Source: Flabesymbios commensalis (Eukaryota; Annelida; Polychaeta; Terebellida; Flabelligeridae). From it: a stretch of 64,000 nucleotides of DNA. Both the position numbers and the translations under genes were made by a program. The stretch covers positions 26,889,073 through 26,953,072 of the forward strand of contig OZ024914.1 of assembly GCA_964017125.1 (NCBI GenBank). The letters run 5' to 3'. Positions 1-10,792 of the stretch are shown in pieces (the first letter of the stretch is position 1; each line of letters starts with the position of its first letter). The notes under the pieces were generated by a model that worked only from the letters and a program-made list of their open reading frames with translations, was not told where the DNA came from and did not search any database.

Positions 1-500
1 TCATGCCATCGGTTTTATGGACAGAATACCAGACAAGTCTATATCTCGATTTCATCAATCCAGGTGTGGAAGTACGTAATGCTATGCTATCACGCACTGC
101 GGATACTGTGTTCAGCACATGTTGTCATACAAATAAATAGAAAAAAACAGGCTGCGGGACATTTATTTGATCTAAACAACATTTTGTATCTGTTTCTCTT
201 GGCCTACATGATAGTGCGCACATAATACAGGAATACCAGGCACCGCGGATAGATTTGTGAGAACGTGCTATTATATTCGTAAAAATCCAAAGAAACAGAA
301 AAACGGGCTGAGATATCTGACTTGGTTAACCGAGATTTTCGACCTATTTATTATCTGTTTATGTCGGCCTGCGTGACAGTGCGACAGTGCACACTACTGG
401 TATATAGGGCACAGCGGATAATGAGTAGGCGTTTTTATGTTCTTACATCTACAAAAAAACAGACGGGCATATCTTTTGCTTAAACTTGTATAGATTGAAG
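1..500. repeat. Decayed tandem repeat, about 155-bp unit, about three units
   Basis: Three diverged units can be lined up by eye. The block 'A-rich tract then CAGGCTG/CGGGCTG/CAGACGGG' recurs near 146, 299 and 455, and 'CAC(T/C/A)GCGGATA' recurs near 99, 241 and 410. The spacing is about 140-170 bp. No reading frame of note is present. From 500 to about 790 I see nothing recognisable. Confidence 0.5.
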
Positions 501-799
501 GAAATAACCTTCTGACAGATTTTCAACCGAGTGATGTACATATCGGAAAGTTAAACAAATTTTAGGCTGAACAGTGTGAATTCTGTGATGAAGCAGTATC
601 GCTGACAGCTAAACAAATTACAGCCATCTGTGGTATGCCGTTTTAAAGGTAATTTTGTGTAGATTCAGGATCTGTAAATATCGTTAATATTCAAATCAGC
701 GACTTACTCATTTTTTCCGGATCGGGTCACGCTTTATAATTTATTAAAATAACATTAAATTAACTCATTCAATACGAACATATCAGTATATCAAATTCA

Positions 800-3154
800 A
801 CAAGAAAAAACATAAAAAATCTAAATGGAAAACGCAAGGTATTCTTAATTCAATTACTTACAGAGATAAAATGAACAACAAACTGAACGACCCAAAAAAT
901 TCGACAGCATATCTAAATCTTCGTGTAAATTTGCGTACCTACAATAAAATATTAAACACTTCTATAAATAAAGCAAAATCATCATATTACCATCGGTGTT
1001 TTGAAAATGCGAAGAATGACATTAAAAGACAAAAAAGAATGAAATATTACACAAACAAACTAACAAAACTAAATTTCCTGACCACTTTGTCATCAACGGT
1101 AAACAAATAACTGATCAAAAGGCAATTTCAAATGCATTCAACAATTATTTTGTCAATATCGGACCAAATCTAGCCGCTAACATAAAACTACCCAACTCGA
1201 AATCGTTCAAGAATTTTTTAAGAAATCCAACCTCCCATAAATTTAATTTGGCATGTACAAATAAAGAAAACATCCTAAAAATTATAGACAGATTGCACCC
1301 TAAAAACAGTTGCGGCCCTGATGGAATATCTGTAAAGTTACTTAAAGAAATCAAGCATGAGATAATTAAGCCAGTCACCTTAATAACCAATCAGTGTATA
1401 TTGACTGGTGTTTTCCCAGATAATCTTAAAATTGCAAAAGTAATTCCAATCCACAAAAAGGATAACAAAACTCAACTTGAAAAACTATAAACCAATTTCT
1501 ATTTTACCAACTATCTTAAAGGTTATTGAAAGGATTATTTTTGATCAAATGCATGATTATTTTCACACCAACAAATTATATTTTGAAGGCCAATATGGAT
1601 TTAGAAAAAAACACTCCACTGAACTAGCAGCCGTAGAAATGATAGACGGGATCACTCAAGAATTAGATAAAGGTAACACCCCACTTAATATTTTTCTAGA
1701 TTTATCCAAGGCTTTTAATACGCTCGATCACAAAATTATGTTATATAAATTAGAATATTATGAAGTAACAGGACCCGCACTGTAACTATTAGGAAGTTAT
1801 TTGTCTGATCGCAAACAATATGTTAAAGTTGAAAATGTAAAATCTGATTCAAGCAATATAAAAACCGGCGTACCTCAAGGGTCAATACTTGGTCCTCTTC
1901 TATTTGTTATTTATGTAAATGATATCTCACTAGCAAGTAAAATTTTCACAGCAATAATATATGCAGATGACACCTCACTTTCGAGCACTCTCAACACTTT
2001 TAGATGTAATACAAATGTGAACACCAACAATGAACTCTCGAAAATAAGTGAATGGTTAAAGGTCAACAAGCTGTCCCTTAACACTAAAAAGACAAAGGCG
2101 ATGATTTTTCACATGCTTTAAAAACAAGTGGCAACTCCAAAATTAGAGATTGACGGAACGTTTATAGAGTTTGTAAATAGCTTCAACTACCTTGGCATAA
2201 CCATAGATAAACATTTGAGCTGGCAAGACCATATAGATAGTATTGCAAATACAATATCCAAATACATCGGAATTATAATTAAATTTAAAAAATATGTATC
2301 GCCCAAAACGTTGCTCTTGATGTACAATTATTTTATTCTTAGCAGTTTAAACTATGGGATATTGGTTTGGAGTTTTAATACTGATAGGCTATTTAAACTG
2401 CTAAAACGGGCAGTTAGAGTAATTTCCAAGAGCAAATTTAATGCACACACAGACCCCCTTTTCCAAAACTTACAGATTTTAAAAATAGAAGATCTACATA
2501 AACTAAATATACTGAAATTTTATTATAAGCTAATTCATAAAAAACATTCCTCAATACTTTCATACTACCAACATGATTCTCGCACAGCACTCCCATATAC
2601 ACTCATATCGGGCGGGGGCCCTAGGGTAGTGGTTAGCACCGCTGCCTTTCACGCCAGAGTTCGGGGTTCGGTTCCCGGTCTCGGCGGTTTGAAAGAAACA
2701 AAAATGTTTCTTCCCCATCCACGTGTGAAAGTCAGTATTGTGGGGAGCCTCCGTGACCGAGAGGTAGCGTGCTCGGCCTCAGACCTCCAGGGCTCGAATT
2801 TTGAATCTTGTGTCTGGAGGACAGTGTCATCTCACCATCCTCAGGAGGTTAACCTGGCCCAGTTTAGCCTACATGTGCACAAAGGTGGCCTAAAGCCCGA
2901 TTCATCTCATTTCATTTTTACACTCATATCCTACACGGAATAACAAAAAACTTGTAGCGCCTAAAATACGGCATGAATTTGCAAAGAAATGCATAAGATA
3001 TAGCATAACACAAATAGTTAACACTACTTCTCTTTGTATTACAGAAAAAATGTATACTCATAGTCTCCACGGTCTTTCCAAATATATTTAAAAATATGCG
3101 CTAGATCAGTACAAAACATCATGTAATATAGAAAACTGCTACACCTGTTCATAA
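800..3154 (+). pseudogene. LINE A ORF2 reverse transcriptase, decayed
   Basis: In order: linker (800-1110); RT start with the 'CGPDGI' block near 1312-1326; 'PISILPTILKV' near 1492; 'QYGFRKKHSTELAA' near 1590-1630; 'LDLSKAFNTLDH' near 1695-1730; 'GVPQGSILGPLLF' near 1868-1905; catalytic 'YADDTSL' near 1960-1980; 'FNYLGITID' near 2180-2207; then the thumb and C-terminal part ending with a Cys-rich tail at the stop 3152-3154. The frame is interrupted by shifts near 1110 and 1475, by in-frame stops at 1783-1785 and 2119-2121, and by the SINE insertion; a further stop lies near 3090. The YADD motif itself is kept. The copy is non-functional. The RT identity is sure; the LINE clade is less so. Confidence 0.9.
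2610..2918 (+). mobile_element. SINE family 1 copy, two tRNA-like modules, inserted in LINE A
   Basis: 309 bp bounded by a perfect 12-bp target duplication (TACACTCATATC at 2598-2609 and 2919-2930). The first module begins with 'GGGTAGTGGTTAGCACCG' (A-box-like) and has 'GGGTTCGGTTCCC' (B-box-like). After a short link a second module follows, 'GTGACCGAGAGGTAGCGTGC' with 'GGGCTCGAATTTTG', which also resembles a tRNA D arm and T arm. The body ends with a conserved 'GCCCAGTTTAGCCTACATGTGCACAAA' type segment and a TCATCTCATTTCATTTTT tail. Related copies lie at 35268-35555 (+), 28566-28866 (-) and a tail fragment at 11131-11197 (-). Pol III transcription with LINE-driven retroposition is known for this class. 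Confidence 0.92.
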
Positions 3155-3553
3155 TAAAACTATTATTACACATCCACAGTTTAATTGATTAGCTGGAGTG
3201 TGTATATAAGAAGCTTCGCTATAAATTACAAGCAAACTGCACGTATGCAAATGAGCGTCATTTGGTAATGTCTGAATTACAGTCTTTTGCATTTACAGCG
3301 AACCATTACAGTATTTTGTTTATTTAACATATTTCTTGAAATTAGTTATCATGATTGATCAAAATCATTAGTGCTATTGTATAGTTATTGTTTTGTGTTT
3401 GATTTTGAATAGTGGGGTTGCTACTTGATAGCGTCACTACAGTGCCTTAAGGTAGTTTTCCTGACTAAGAATTATATGTATGGATATATTGCTATAATGT
3501 CTTTTCTGTTATGTTAATGCATATATGTTTGTACATTCTTGGTCAAAAATAAA

Positions 3554-3582
3554 TCTGTCCGTCTGTCTGTCTGTTTGTCTGT
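3554..3582 (+). repeat. TCTG microsatellite forming the LINE A 3' tail
   Basis: About seven TCTG units with two variants follow directly after AATAAA at 3548-3553. Some LINE clades end in short tandem repeats instead of poly(A); here the microsatellite sits exactly at the expected 3' end. Confidence 0.7.
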
Positions 3583-3592
3583 ATATAATTGT

Positions 3593-4085
3593 AGTCCTGT
3601 CTCTGGCTATAAGCCAGTGTACAACCCATCTACAAGAAAATGCAAAAGCTGATTTAGCTCAACTATCCACCTTTGAAAAGGTGGCCCAACACTGATCCTA
3701 CATCCTTTTGGTGTCATGTCTATACTGGGCTGGACGCAAGGCGGCTGACCATGTTCTGGTGTCTGAATATCGTTCTGGCGGTGGCCATACAACAGCAGAG
3801 TTATCTTCCATCGTGTGTTGCCACCTGTAATACAAAACCTGGCACTGTTAAAGAATCCGATGAACTGGTTGCTCATTATAAAACTAATTTAAGTAAAGTT
3901 ATTCAAATAATTGCTCATTATGAAAATCACTTACTATGGCTGAAACTAGAGACTGTTTCCAATGGGATAAAAACTTTTTTGTTTGCTTATGTTTTGCGAC
4001 TTTATTGGTAATGTAACATCGTATGAAGCTGGTGAATTAGACACTTTGTATGATGAACTTAATACATTAATAAAAGTGCACAAAG
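3593..4085. other. Unassigned spacer between two LINE remnants
   Basis: Contains overlapping short open frames on both strands (about 90-110 codons) with no recognisable domain, no conserved motif and no related copy in the window. I see no gene here. Confidence 0.4.
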
Positions 4086-4089
4086 TAAA

Positions 4090-5195
4090 AGCTATTACCA
4101 AGTAAAGGGTGGTAAGTCAGCAAGTTTCGACTTATTGAATAACAATTTTTTTATCTATAGATGCGAGATTCTCGATAGCCCATTGTACGCTATTTTTAAT
4201 TCGATTTTAAAGCTAGGTTATTTTTCTGCTAAATGGTCAGTGAGACTGATAATACCTCTGCTCAAAAAAGGTAATGTAAACTGTGTTAAAAATTACAGGG
4301 GAATAACTTTATTGAGTAAGTTTGGAAAACAAGTTTTTTTTGGCCGATGCTTACAGCGTGTAGTATTGAAGTTCAAGCTGTTTTTCGTGTAAACTAGAGC
4401 ACAGTGGATCATATTTTTAATTTACATATTTTACTTGGAGTTATATCACATTAATTAAACAATGGTAAAAAGTTATACTGTGCTTTCTCGACTCTCGAAA
4501 AACATTTGAATATATCGACATAAATTTTCTTATGGCATAAATTAATCGCACTTGGTAAAAGAAGTCAAATATTTTATGTCATTTACAGTATCTATAATGT
4601 GATCAAATCTCGTGTTCAAGTAGGAGCCGGAAAAAAAACAGACGAATATGAATGTTTACCGGGAGTGCGGCAAGGAAGTGTATGTCACCTTTATATTTGC
4701 TATGTATTTAAATGATATCGAAAATACTCTCAAATTTGAAGGTATCAATATGGTCCTTATACGAATGTTAATACTTTTATATGCAGCTGATGCAGTAATA
4801 CTGTCAGAAAGTAGAGACAAGCTACAACAAGGTTTAAACATATTAAACATATATTGTACAAAATGGAAAATTAAGTTAAATACAGATACAACAAACAATG
4901 TTGTATTTAGAAAAGGTGGTGGGCTTCCAGCTAAAGATAAATGGTATTATGACGGGAAAGAACTAGTAGTCGTGAAACATTTTACATGCTTGGATGTTGC
5001 ATTCTCTTCTGTATAATCTTTCTCAGAAACCCAAAAACTTTAGCAGGATAATCGCAAAAAGCTGTATTTTCACTCATGATGTTATTAAACAAATTTGATA
5101 ATGTAACACATGATATAATACTGTGAATTTTTTTGGTAAGATGATCTTACATAGAGGAGAAGCTATTGAGCGCGTTCATTTACAATTTTGTATAG
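4090..5195 (+). mobile_element. LINE B: decayed reverse transcriptase fragment of a second LINE lineage
   Basis: Peptide blocks follow RT order: 'GGKSASFD' near 4106, 'WSVRLIIPLLKKG' near 4234-4272, 'NYRGITLLSKFGK' near 4291-4329, a fragment with 'GKKLYCAF' near 4465-4490, 'AMYLNDIENTL' near 4700, then 'LLYAADAVILSES' near 4775, and 'YCTKWKIKLNTDT' with 'FRKGG' near 4850-4925. The last part, 'IERVHLQFC', is near 5167-5195. Frames change several times, and the catalytic YADD box reads YAAD, so one of the two key aspartates is lost. The 'NYRGITLLS' and 'KW...FRKGG' blocks separate it from LINE A. It stops abruptly where the DIRS-type element begins. The clade (RTE-like or I-like) is unresolved. 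Confidence 0.85.
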
Positions 5196-5198
5196 ATT

Positions 5199-6122
5199 TT
5201 GCATTTTCATCGCCTAGGCCAGAGTGTTAAGAGGATGATAGAGCGCAGAGGGTTTCGGGACCTAGTGGTATACCTAGATGATTTTTTAGTGATTGCTCCC
5301 ACAAAACAAGAGTGTCAACTTACACTAAACACCTTGTTGAAATTACTGCGGCAATTAGGATTCAGCATCAATTGGAATAAGGTGGTGGATCCTGCAAAAC
5401 AGCTAATATTCCTTGGGATTGAGATCGACTCCCAAGCAATGTGTTTGCGGCTTCCAGAGAGCAAATCGTCTGCTCTTAAATTAGAACTTGTAGCCTTTTC
5501 AAAGCGGCATCGGGCTACAAAGCGGCAATTACAATCCTTGATTGGAAAGTTAAATTGGGCGGCGGCGGTAGTACGCGGCGGACGAGTTTTTCTCCGTCGG
5601 CTTATCGACCTAACGAACACGTTACGCGGCAAGACAGACAGAGTGCGTTTGTCATGCGACACGCATAAGGATATTGTCTGGTGGCTGACTTTTATGGAAC
5701 AGTTCAACGGCAAGTCAGCAATCCTTGACAGACAGCCACTGACGTCTGTATATACAGACGCCTGTCAAGCAGGAGGAGGCGCTGTATACGGCCAGGATTG
5801 GATTTACACGAATTGGGACTTGGACTGGCCAGAAGTCAGCTTCGTTCCATATTAACTATAAAGAAGTGCTCGCGATCCAGGTGGCTGCGCTTCGCTGGGC
5901 GCCAAAATGGGCAAACAGACGGATATATATTTTGAGTGATAATACAACGGCAGTATCAGTGATTAATCGTGGGACAACTAGACATCCAGTCGTCATGGAA
6001 GGGATGCGTTGTCTTTTCTGGCTATCTGCCAAGTTTAATTTTCATCTTACAGCACGCCACATTCCTGGAGTTAAAAATGTGGCAGCTGTGGTGCTTCCCG
6101 ACTTCATGAGCCTGGACAGTTA
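5199..6122 (+). pseudogene. RT end and RNase H of the DIRS-type element (fossil)
   Basis: The first stretch contains the RT catalytic block 'VVYLDDFLVIAPT' near 5263-5300, followed by 'FLGIEIDS' near 5410 and a connection region. An RNase H-like part follows, with 'VYTDACQAGGG' near 5750 and 'YILSDNTTAVSVINRG' near 5926-5975. 'YLDD' and this RNase H arrangement are typical for DIRS-order elements and unlike the LINEs in this window. The coding capacity is incomplete and broken. It belongs to one unit with the recombinase downstream. Confidence 0.85.
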
Positions 6123-6265
6123 AATAAATTAATTGGCATTTTATATGGTTCACCTTGTCATCAGTGTTTCAATATAGATGGACATGTGAGTAGTTCAGTT
6201 TTTCTTTCGTTTTTGCAGACAGGCCAGCTAGTCAGGAGAACTTAACCAGACAATTAGACGAAGCT

Positions 6266-7216
6266 GTGGCCCATTATAGGACATATACTTTTGCCACGTC
6301 TACTGCACGGACGTATAAAACACATTTAAAGGCATATACGGCCTTTTGTAACCTCTTGCATATTCCGCCGTTACATATTTCGCAGTTAAATTTAGCTAGA
6401 TACATTGCTTATCTATCATCACGTTTGTGTTATACTAGTGTAAAGCAGTATTTAAATATTGTACGACTCTTGCACATAGAGAGTGGTGTTGCTAACCCTT
6501 TAGGTACATGGTACCTGGATTCTCTTTTACGTGGTTGTCGTCGGGTCATGGGCAACACTAGTAAGCCTAAGCTGCCTATTACTGTAGAATTGCTGAAGAA
6601 AATGTTCAGCTTTTTAAACTTGACTTTGCATGTTGATTTGACTTTCTGGGCTGTTTGTTTGGTGGGCTTCTTCTCTTTTTCGAGAAAATCGAACTTGCTA
6701 TCTAATTCTACTAAAGCGCAAGGAGTATCGATGTTAACACGGGGGGATGTATCTTTCCTTCCTGCAGGTGTATTAGTACGTATTTCGCACAGCAAAACAG
6801 TGCAATTTGGAGAGCGGAGCCTTGAAATACCTATACCACATATCCCTAATAGCCCTCTTTGCCCGTCTAGTGCCTTATTACTTATGTGTAAGACTCAGGC
6901 GGCTCACGCACGTGCCCCACTCTTTACTTGTCCATCACAAGCAGGGCCAGTCGCCTTTACGTATTCCATGTTTATTTCCCGCTTGAAAACTTGCCTGGGA
7001 AGGGCGGGGGTTGATCCTGATAATTATGCGGGCCATAGCCTGAGACGGGGAGGTGCTAGTTTTGCCTTGGCCTGTAACGTACCAGGTGACCTGATTAAAT
7101 TACAAGGCGACTGGAAAAGTGATTGTTACCAGCGTTATCTGGACCCTGATATCCAAACAAAAATTTTTGTAGCAAAAGCTATGTCAGATAAAGTACAATC
7201 CCTTCGTTTTTTTTAA
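6266..7216 (+). CDS. Tyrosine recombinase of the DIRS-type element
   Basis: Open frame of about 316 codons. The N-terminal half resembles the SAM-like DNA-binding part of phage-integrase-fold recombinases ('TARTYKTHLKAYTAFC', about residues 13-28). The C-terminal half has 'HSLRRGGAS' (HxxR, about residues 257-265) and a later 'YQRYLDPD' block with the likely nucleophile tyrosine (about residues 287-294). In DIRS-order elements this enzyme joins a circular DNA intermediate to the target without a target duplication. The frame remains open to the left of 6266 for some codons, so the true start is uncertain. The 3' repeats begin about 70 bp downstream of the stop. Confidence 0.88.
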   Translation: MAHYRTYTFATSTARTYKTHLKAYTAFCNLLHIPPLHISQLNLARYIAYLSSRLCYTSVKQYLNIVRLLHIESGVANPLGTWYLDSLLRGCRRVMGNTSKPKLPITVELLKKMFSFLNLTLHVDLTFWAVCLVGFFSFSRKSNLLSNSTKAQGVSMLTRGDVSFLPAGVLVRISHSKTVQFGERSLEIPIPHIPNSPLCPSSALLLMCKTQAAHARAPLFTCPSQAGPVAFTYSMFISRLKTCLGRAGVDPDNYAGHSLRRGGASFALACNVPGDLIKLQGDWKSDCYQRYLDPDIQTKIFVAKAMSDKVQSLRFF

Positions 7217-7282
7217 CAGGGATAATTTTAATGTATTACTATTATTATTTTGTTCACTACTTATACCTAGTTTGGGCGTTTG

Positions 7283-7563
7283 GGTGATAACATAATAAGA
7301 TATGATTCATAAACGCATGCAGGCCTCACTGTTTCTTAGGCCTTTGCTACATTACGTAACTTCTCATTAGCACACTGATTACGTAATAATTTTGCATGTA
7401 ATGTTGCGGCTCATTACACAATTATGTGTAAGGCTTTTGATGAATCATTAAAACCTACTTCGCCCAAACTTGGTGTTTTCGTTTATAATTGTGTTATATA
7501 TATGTTGTGTCACTATATCATTTTATTTAATGTTGCGGCCACAAATTAGTGATGAGAAATTAA
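7283..7563 (+). repeat. Split direct repeat, copy B1 of the DIRS-type element
   Basis: 281 bp that begin GGTGATAACATAATAAG and end GATGAGAAATTAA. The copy at 8110-8390 is the same except for about one base (GCGGCCACAAA versus GCGGCTACAAA). Several internal short palindromes (TTACGTAA) are seen. Confidence 0.92.
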
Positions 7564-8109
7564 ATCCTGGTTTAACACACAGGAATTAAACCTGAGTTAA
7601 TTAACAGATCGGGCAGGGCGCCAAGGGTTCGCTCCACTTAGGATAGCAGAGATCCCGGTCTGCTTCCCAGGCGGATAGTGTTACCAGCCCCGGTGCCTTT
7701 TAACACCCCTATCTGCCATGTCATAGTTTAACGACCCTTGTTGACAGATTTCTTGGTCTGGCCTGTGAGTACCCCTGTGTATCTAATAAGGGGTCCTTAC
7801 CAGCAGTTTGGGGTGCAGTTGATAAGTAACCAGCGTCAGTAGCGGTCGCATTGCCATGGTTACTAAGCTCTAGCAAGCTGATTTTATGTCTTTTTTGATA
7901 CCCTACCCACCCAACCCTCTAATAAAATGTACTTTTTTAAAGTATTAAGCAATGATTAAGTGCTTCTTTTTCTTGGTTTAATTGCTATTATTTTATGTAT
8001 TAGTATTCTAATCTTGACTTTCTATGTTTATTAGTATTTTTATGTTTTTGTTTTATTATTGTAATGGTAGATTAGTCTCTAGGTTAATGATATCATTGAT
8101 TAGCAGTTT
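7564..8109 (+). other. Intervening block (A2-like) between the two split repeats
   Basis: Non-coding block between B1 and B2. By analogy with Ngaro elements it would match the missing left-end repeat (A1). It holds a GC-richer stretch at 7600-7860 and a T-rich stretch after 7880. No open frame of note. Confidence 0.55.
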
Positions 8110-8390
8110 GGTGATAACATAATAAGATATGATTCATAAACGCATGCAGGCCTCACTGTTTCTTAGGCCTTTGCTACATTACGTAACTTCTCATTAGCAC
8201 ACTGATTACGTAATAATTTTGCATGTAATGTTGCGGCTCATTACACAATTATGTGTAAGGCTTTTGATGAATCATTAAAACCTACTTCGCCCAAACTTGG
8301 TGTTTTCGTTTATAATTGTGTTATATATATGTTGTGTCACTATATCATTTTATTTAATGTTGCGGCTACAAATTAGTGATGAGAAATTAA
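8110..8390 (+). repeat. Split direct repeat, copy B2 (right end of the DIRS-type element)
   Basis: Second copy of the 281-bp repeat at 7283-7563, about 99.6% identical by eye. Its end at GAAATTAA marks the right boundary of the element. Confidence 0.92.
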
Positions 8391-9190
8391 CACTGTACAT
8401 AATATGTTGCATTATGAACAATGCACAACAAATATGCAATGTGCAAGATACATATGAATTGTTAAATACTGGCTGAAAATTATGAAATCTAATGGCACTC
8501 GATTTACGAAAATTGTATATAATGTTTTATTAAGTAACGCACAAAATAGAAAAGTTAACTGGGTATATATGCTAAAAAAACTTATTGAAGCAGCTCGGTT
8601 TTGGGCTTGTATAACCCTATAAGAGTGTTGAAAACGACACGCTATTTAATTTTTTTATCAAAGACTGCATTCCGAACTGCTGAGTCGAGGGGAAAACATT
8701 TTATTTTATTTCACATAAATTTTGTTGCTTTAAAATATCTTGAAATTGTAAAAACAGAATCACATTTAATTGCACTAGGTCGACCACGCTCAAGCTAGCC
8801 ATTGAAAGTGATCGATGACATAAAGCACACGGGTTCGACTCCTGTTGTTGAAACGAAGTGTATGTGATGATATTGAGAATGAATATTATTAAATTTGTAT
8901 TTGTCAATTAGATTAACAGCTGGAGGTAGCCCACATACTTGAATATTACTATAAAAGACCTAATATACATACATTTATAGAACTCACGTCGAATGACGAT
9001 ACTGAAACTACGTAACCTCGCAAATTTTGTATTTAAAGCATTTGTAATGTAATGTGTCAAATGTGTTTAGTGACAATGCTTTGTTCTGTTCTGTGTTTTC
9101 GCAAGGGCCACATACCTATTGCTTGATAAATTACTTACTTACTCACCATACCATAATAGCCAGAAAATGAGAGACATTGGCATGGTGACG
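8391..9190. other. Spacer with one possible tRNA-like relic
   Basis: No gene recognised. Around 8781-8850 the plus strand shows 'GGGTTCGACTCC' (B-box-like) after a weak D-arm-like stretch, perhaps the head of an old SINE. The remainder is AT-rich without clear repeats. Confidence 0.35.
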
Positions 9191-9192
9191 CT

Positions 9193-9241
9193 AGCGCTGG
9201 CTCAACATTGATCTAGTATTGGGCCGGTGTCATGAATATGA
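9193..9241. mobile_element. Partial copy of the CAGCAAACAC palindromic MITE family
   Basis: Has 'GCTGGCTCAACATTGATC' and 'TTGGGCCGG', which match the inner palindrome of the family (compare 17738-17842). The ends are missing. Confidence 0.4.
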
Positions 9242-9667
9242 CTGTGTACGTAACTTAGGCCTATATTAGGCCGATGTCGCTTCTGTGTTCTCTTACAATG
9301 GGTCGGCACCGGTTTTAAAGAGAGATCTTTTAAATGAACAATGTATTTTACTGATATTACATGATTTGTATTTTCATTGTATTTTTTATTCTAATAAGAA
9401 AAAAATATATTTTGTATTCTAAGATTGTTTGTACATTTTTTTACTCACGATAATATCTTTGCCAGTCCAGTGCAAGTCTCCCGGCCATCATGGGCCATGT
9501 GGGGAAAACCCATCTTCGCTAACAAGTTATCTTACCCACAAGCCCGCAGGGCAATACCTTACTCTATCGAGCCTTGCGTCCAACTATTTTAGATAGCGCG
9601 GTACCTTGATTGTTGCGTGCGCTGCGTCTCAAGAACGGCCAATCAGACAGCGCTTGACCGCTGCCTG

Positions 9668-9885
9668 AAAGCAAAGCTTGCTTGTTTCCGTTCATATGAT
9701 AGAAATAGAAAAGCTCGGAATCTCACGCTGATGTGTACCAAACTCCCTGATGGCGGCCACTATATAATTAATAATAACTGTCCGCCATGAGGGAGTTCGG
9801 TACACCTCGCTGTCCAAAATGTGAGATTTTGAACGTGCCTATAAAATACATCTAGCAACGGAAACAGGTAGCTATGCCTGAGAGC
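9668..9885. mobile_element. Palindromic MITE-like element, about 218 bp
   Basis: The two halves are imperfect reverse complements. The inner stem pairs 9732-9758 ('GTGTACCAAACTCCCTGATGG') with 9781-9808 ('CCATGAGGGAGTTCGGTACAC'). The outer part pairs 'AATCTCAC' with 'GTGAGATT', and 'TTGTTTCCGTT' near 9682 with 'AACGGAAACA' near 9856. No coding capacity. Family unknown. Confidence 0.65.
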
Positions 9886-10790
9886 TGAACAAGAGGTCAA
9901 TTCTTAGTGACAGTTAAATAAATATGAAACATCCAATGCGGTTTGAATCTCAGACACACCCCCATGGTGCCAACATATAATAGACACTGATAGACAGATA
10001 GTGTATTCGATACGGCCAGGCTCCTGAGGTAGCACTCGCGTGAAACTGGCCAGGGGAAGATAGGAAAAGCCGGGGCTATCTCGACCAAAATTTAAAAAAA
10101 AAAAATATTATTTTTTATACGATGAAGAAGAAACTAATATTATTCTCCAAAATTTCAACTATAGATACATTTTTTTGCATAAATTATTCTCAATTTGAAA
10201 GCAAAGTAGAGTCATAAAAACATGTTAAAGTTAGATTTTTTACTATTCGAGCAAACCCCACACTTGGGGTTCGTTCGAACATGGGATGGGGCTTGTCTAA
10301 ACAGTGTTAGATGTACCAGATATTTTGTGTGGGCAATCTGAACAGAACTAAAATCAATGAAGGCAACCTAACATGCATAAATGATAACTTCAGTTAGGGC
10401 ACTACAGCTACAGGAGTTGAATCTGGCAGGTAACATTTTGTGTAACAGCAAAAAATACTTTCGACCTACCAAAATGGAAAAAGTGTTTTTACTTTTTTAT
10501 AATTTGTTTTAGAATAACCTTCCAACATGAAGTCGAGGGTACTGATACAGTCATTCACTAGGAAGCAGCATAGGACAAAAATACATTTACTGTCAAAATT
10601 ACAATCACTTTTCTGGCAAACCCTGTGCGAACTAGCCCCGGTCTCCGGCCTACTCTGTATGTATATATATAAAAAGATCAAATAAATAAATCCAGAGTCT
10701 GCCGACCGGAATGTGCTCACATATGATCGTGGTTATTTTATGCAAGCAATAAATTGGATGTACAAGTGTTATTATTGTATTGGTGTTGTC
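9886..10790. other. Spacer, nothing recognised
   Basis: AT-rich. Short open frames on the minus strand (63 and 84 codons) show no domain. Confidence 0.4.
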
Positions 10791-10792
10791 TA

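Larger units (their letters stand above)
790..3590 (+). mobile_element. LINE A: 5'-truncated non-LTR retrotransposon (Jockey/CR1-like)
   Basis: This is the 3' two thirds of a LINE. It starts in the linker between endonuclease and reverse transcriptase, carries RT and C-terminal region to a stop near 3154, then a roughly 400-bp 3' UTR. An AATAAA at 3548-3553 is followed directly by a TCTG-type microsatellite that forms the 3' tail. No endonuclease domain is present, so the copy is 5'-truncated, as is usual for target-primed insertion. A SINE sits inside the ORF at 2610-2918. LINE C (43.2-44.6 kb) and LINE E (58.3-60.0 kb) are related copies: they share the HPTE/HSTELA and LDLSKAF motifs, and A and E share a Cys-rich C-terminus (pattern C-x5-NCY-x-C). 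Clade is inferred from motif style only. Confidence 0.9.
5196..8390 (+). mobile_element. DIRS/Ngaro-type tyrosine-recombinase retroelement, right-hand part
   Basis: The parts present are, in order: the end of a reverse transcriptase with RNase H, a tyrosine recombinase, and a 3' region built as repeat B1 (7283-7563), an intervening block (7564-8109) and repeat B2 (8110-8390). This order with split direct repeats is known for Ngaro-like members of the DIRS order. The left part (the beginning of the RT, any gag-like region and the left repeat) is not in the window; the element abuts LINE B. It is a broken copy, with the left truncation and about one interruption in the RT/RNase H part. The two B repeats differ at about one site in 281, so the insertion looks young. 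Confidence 0.85.

Noticed and set aside
3607-4011. Opposed open frames of 89 and 112 codons
   Set aside because: Overlap on opposite strands, no domain, lie between two LINE remnants.
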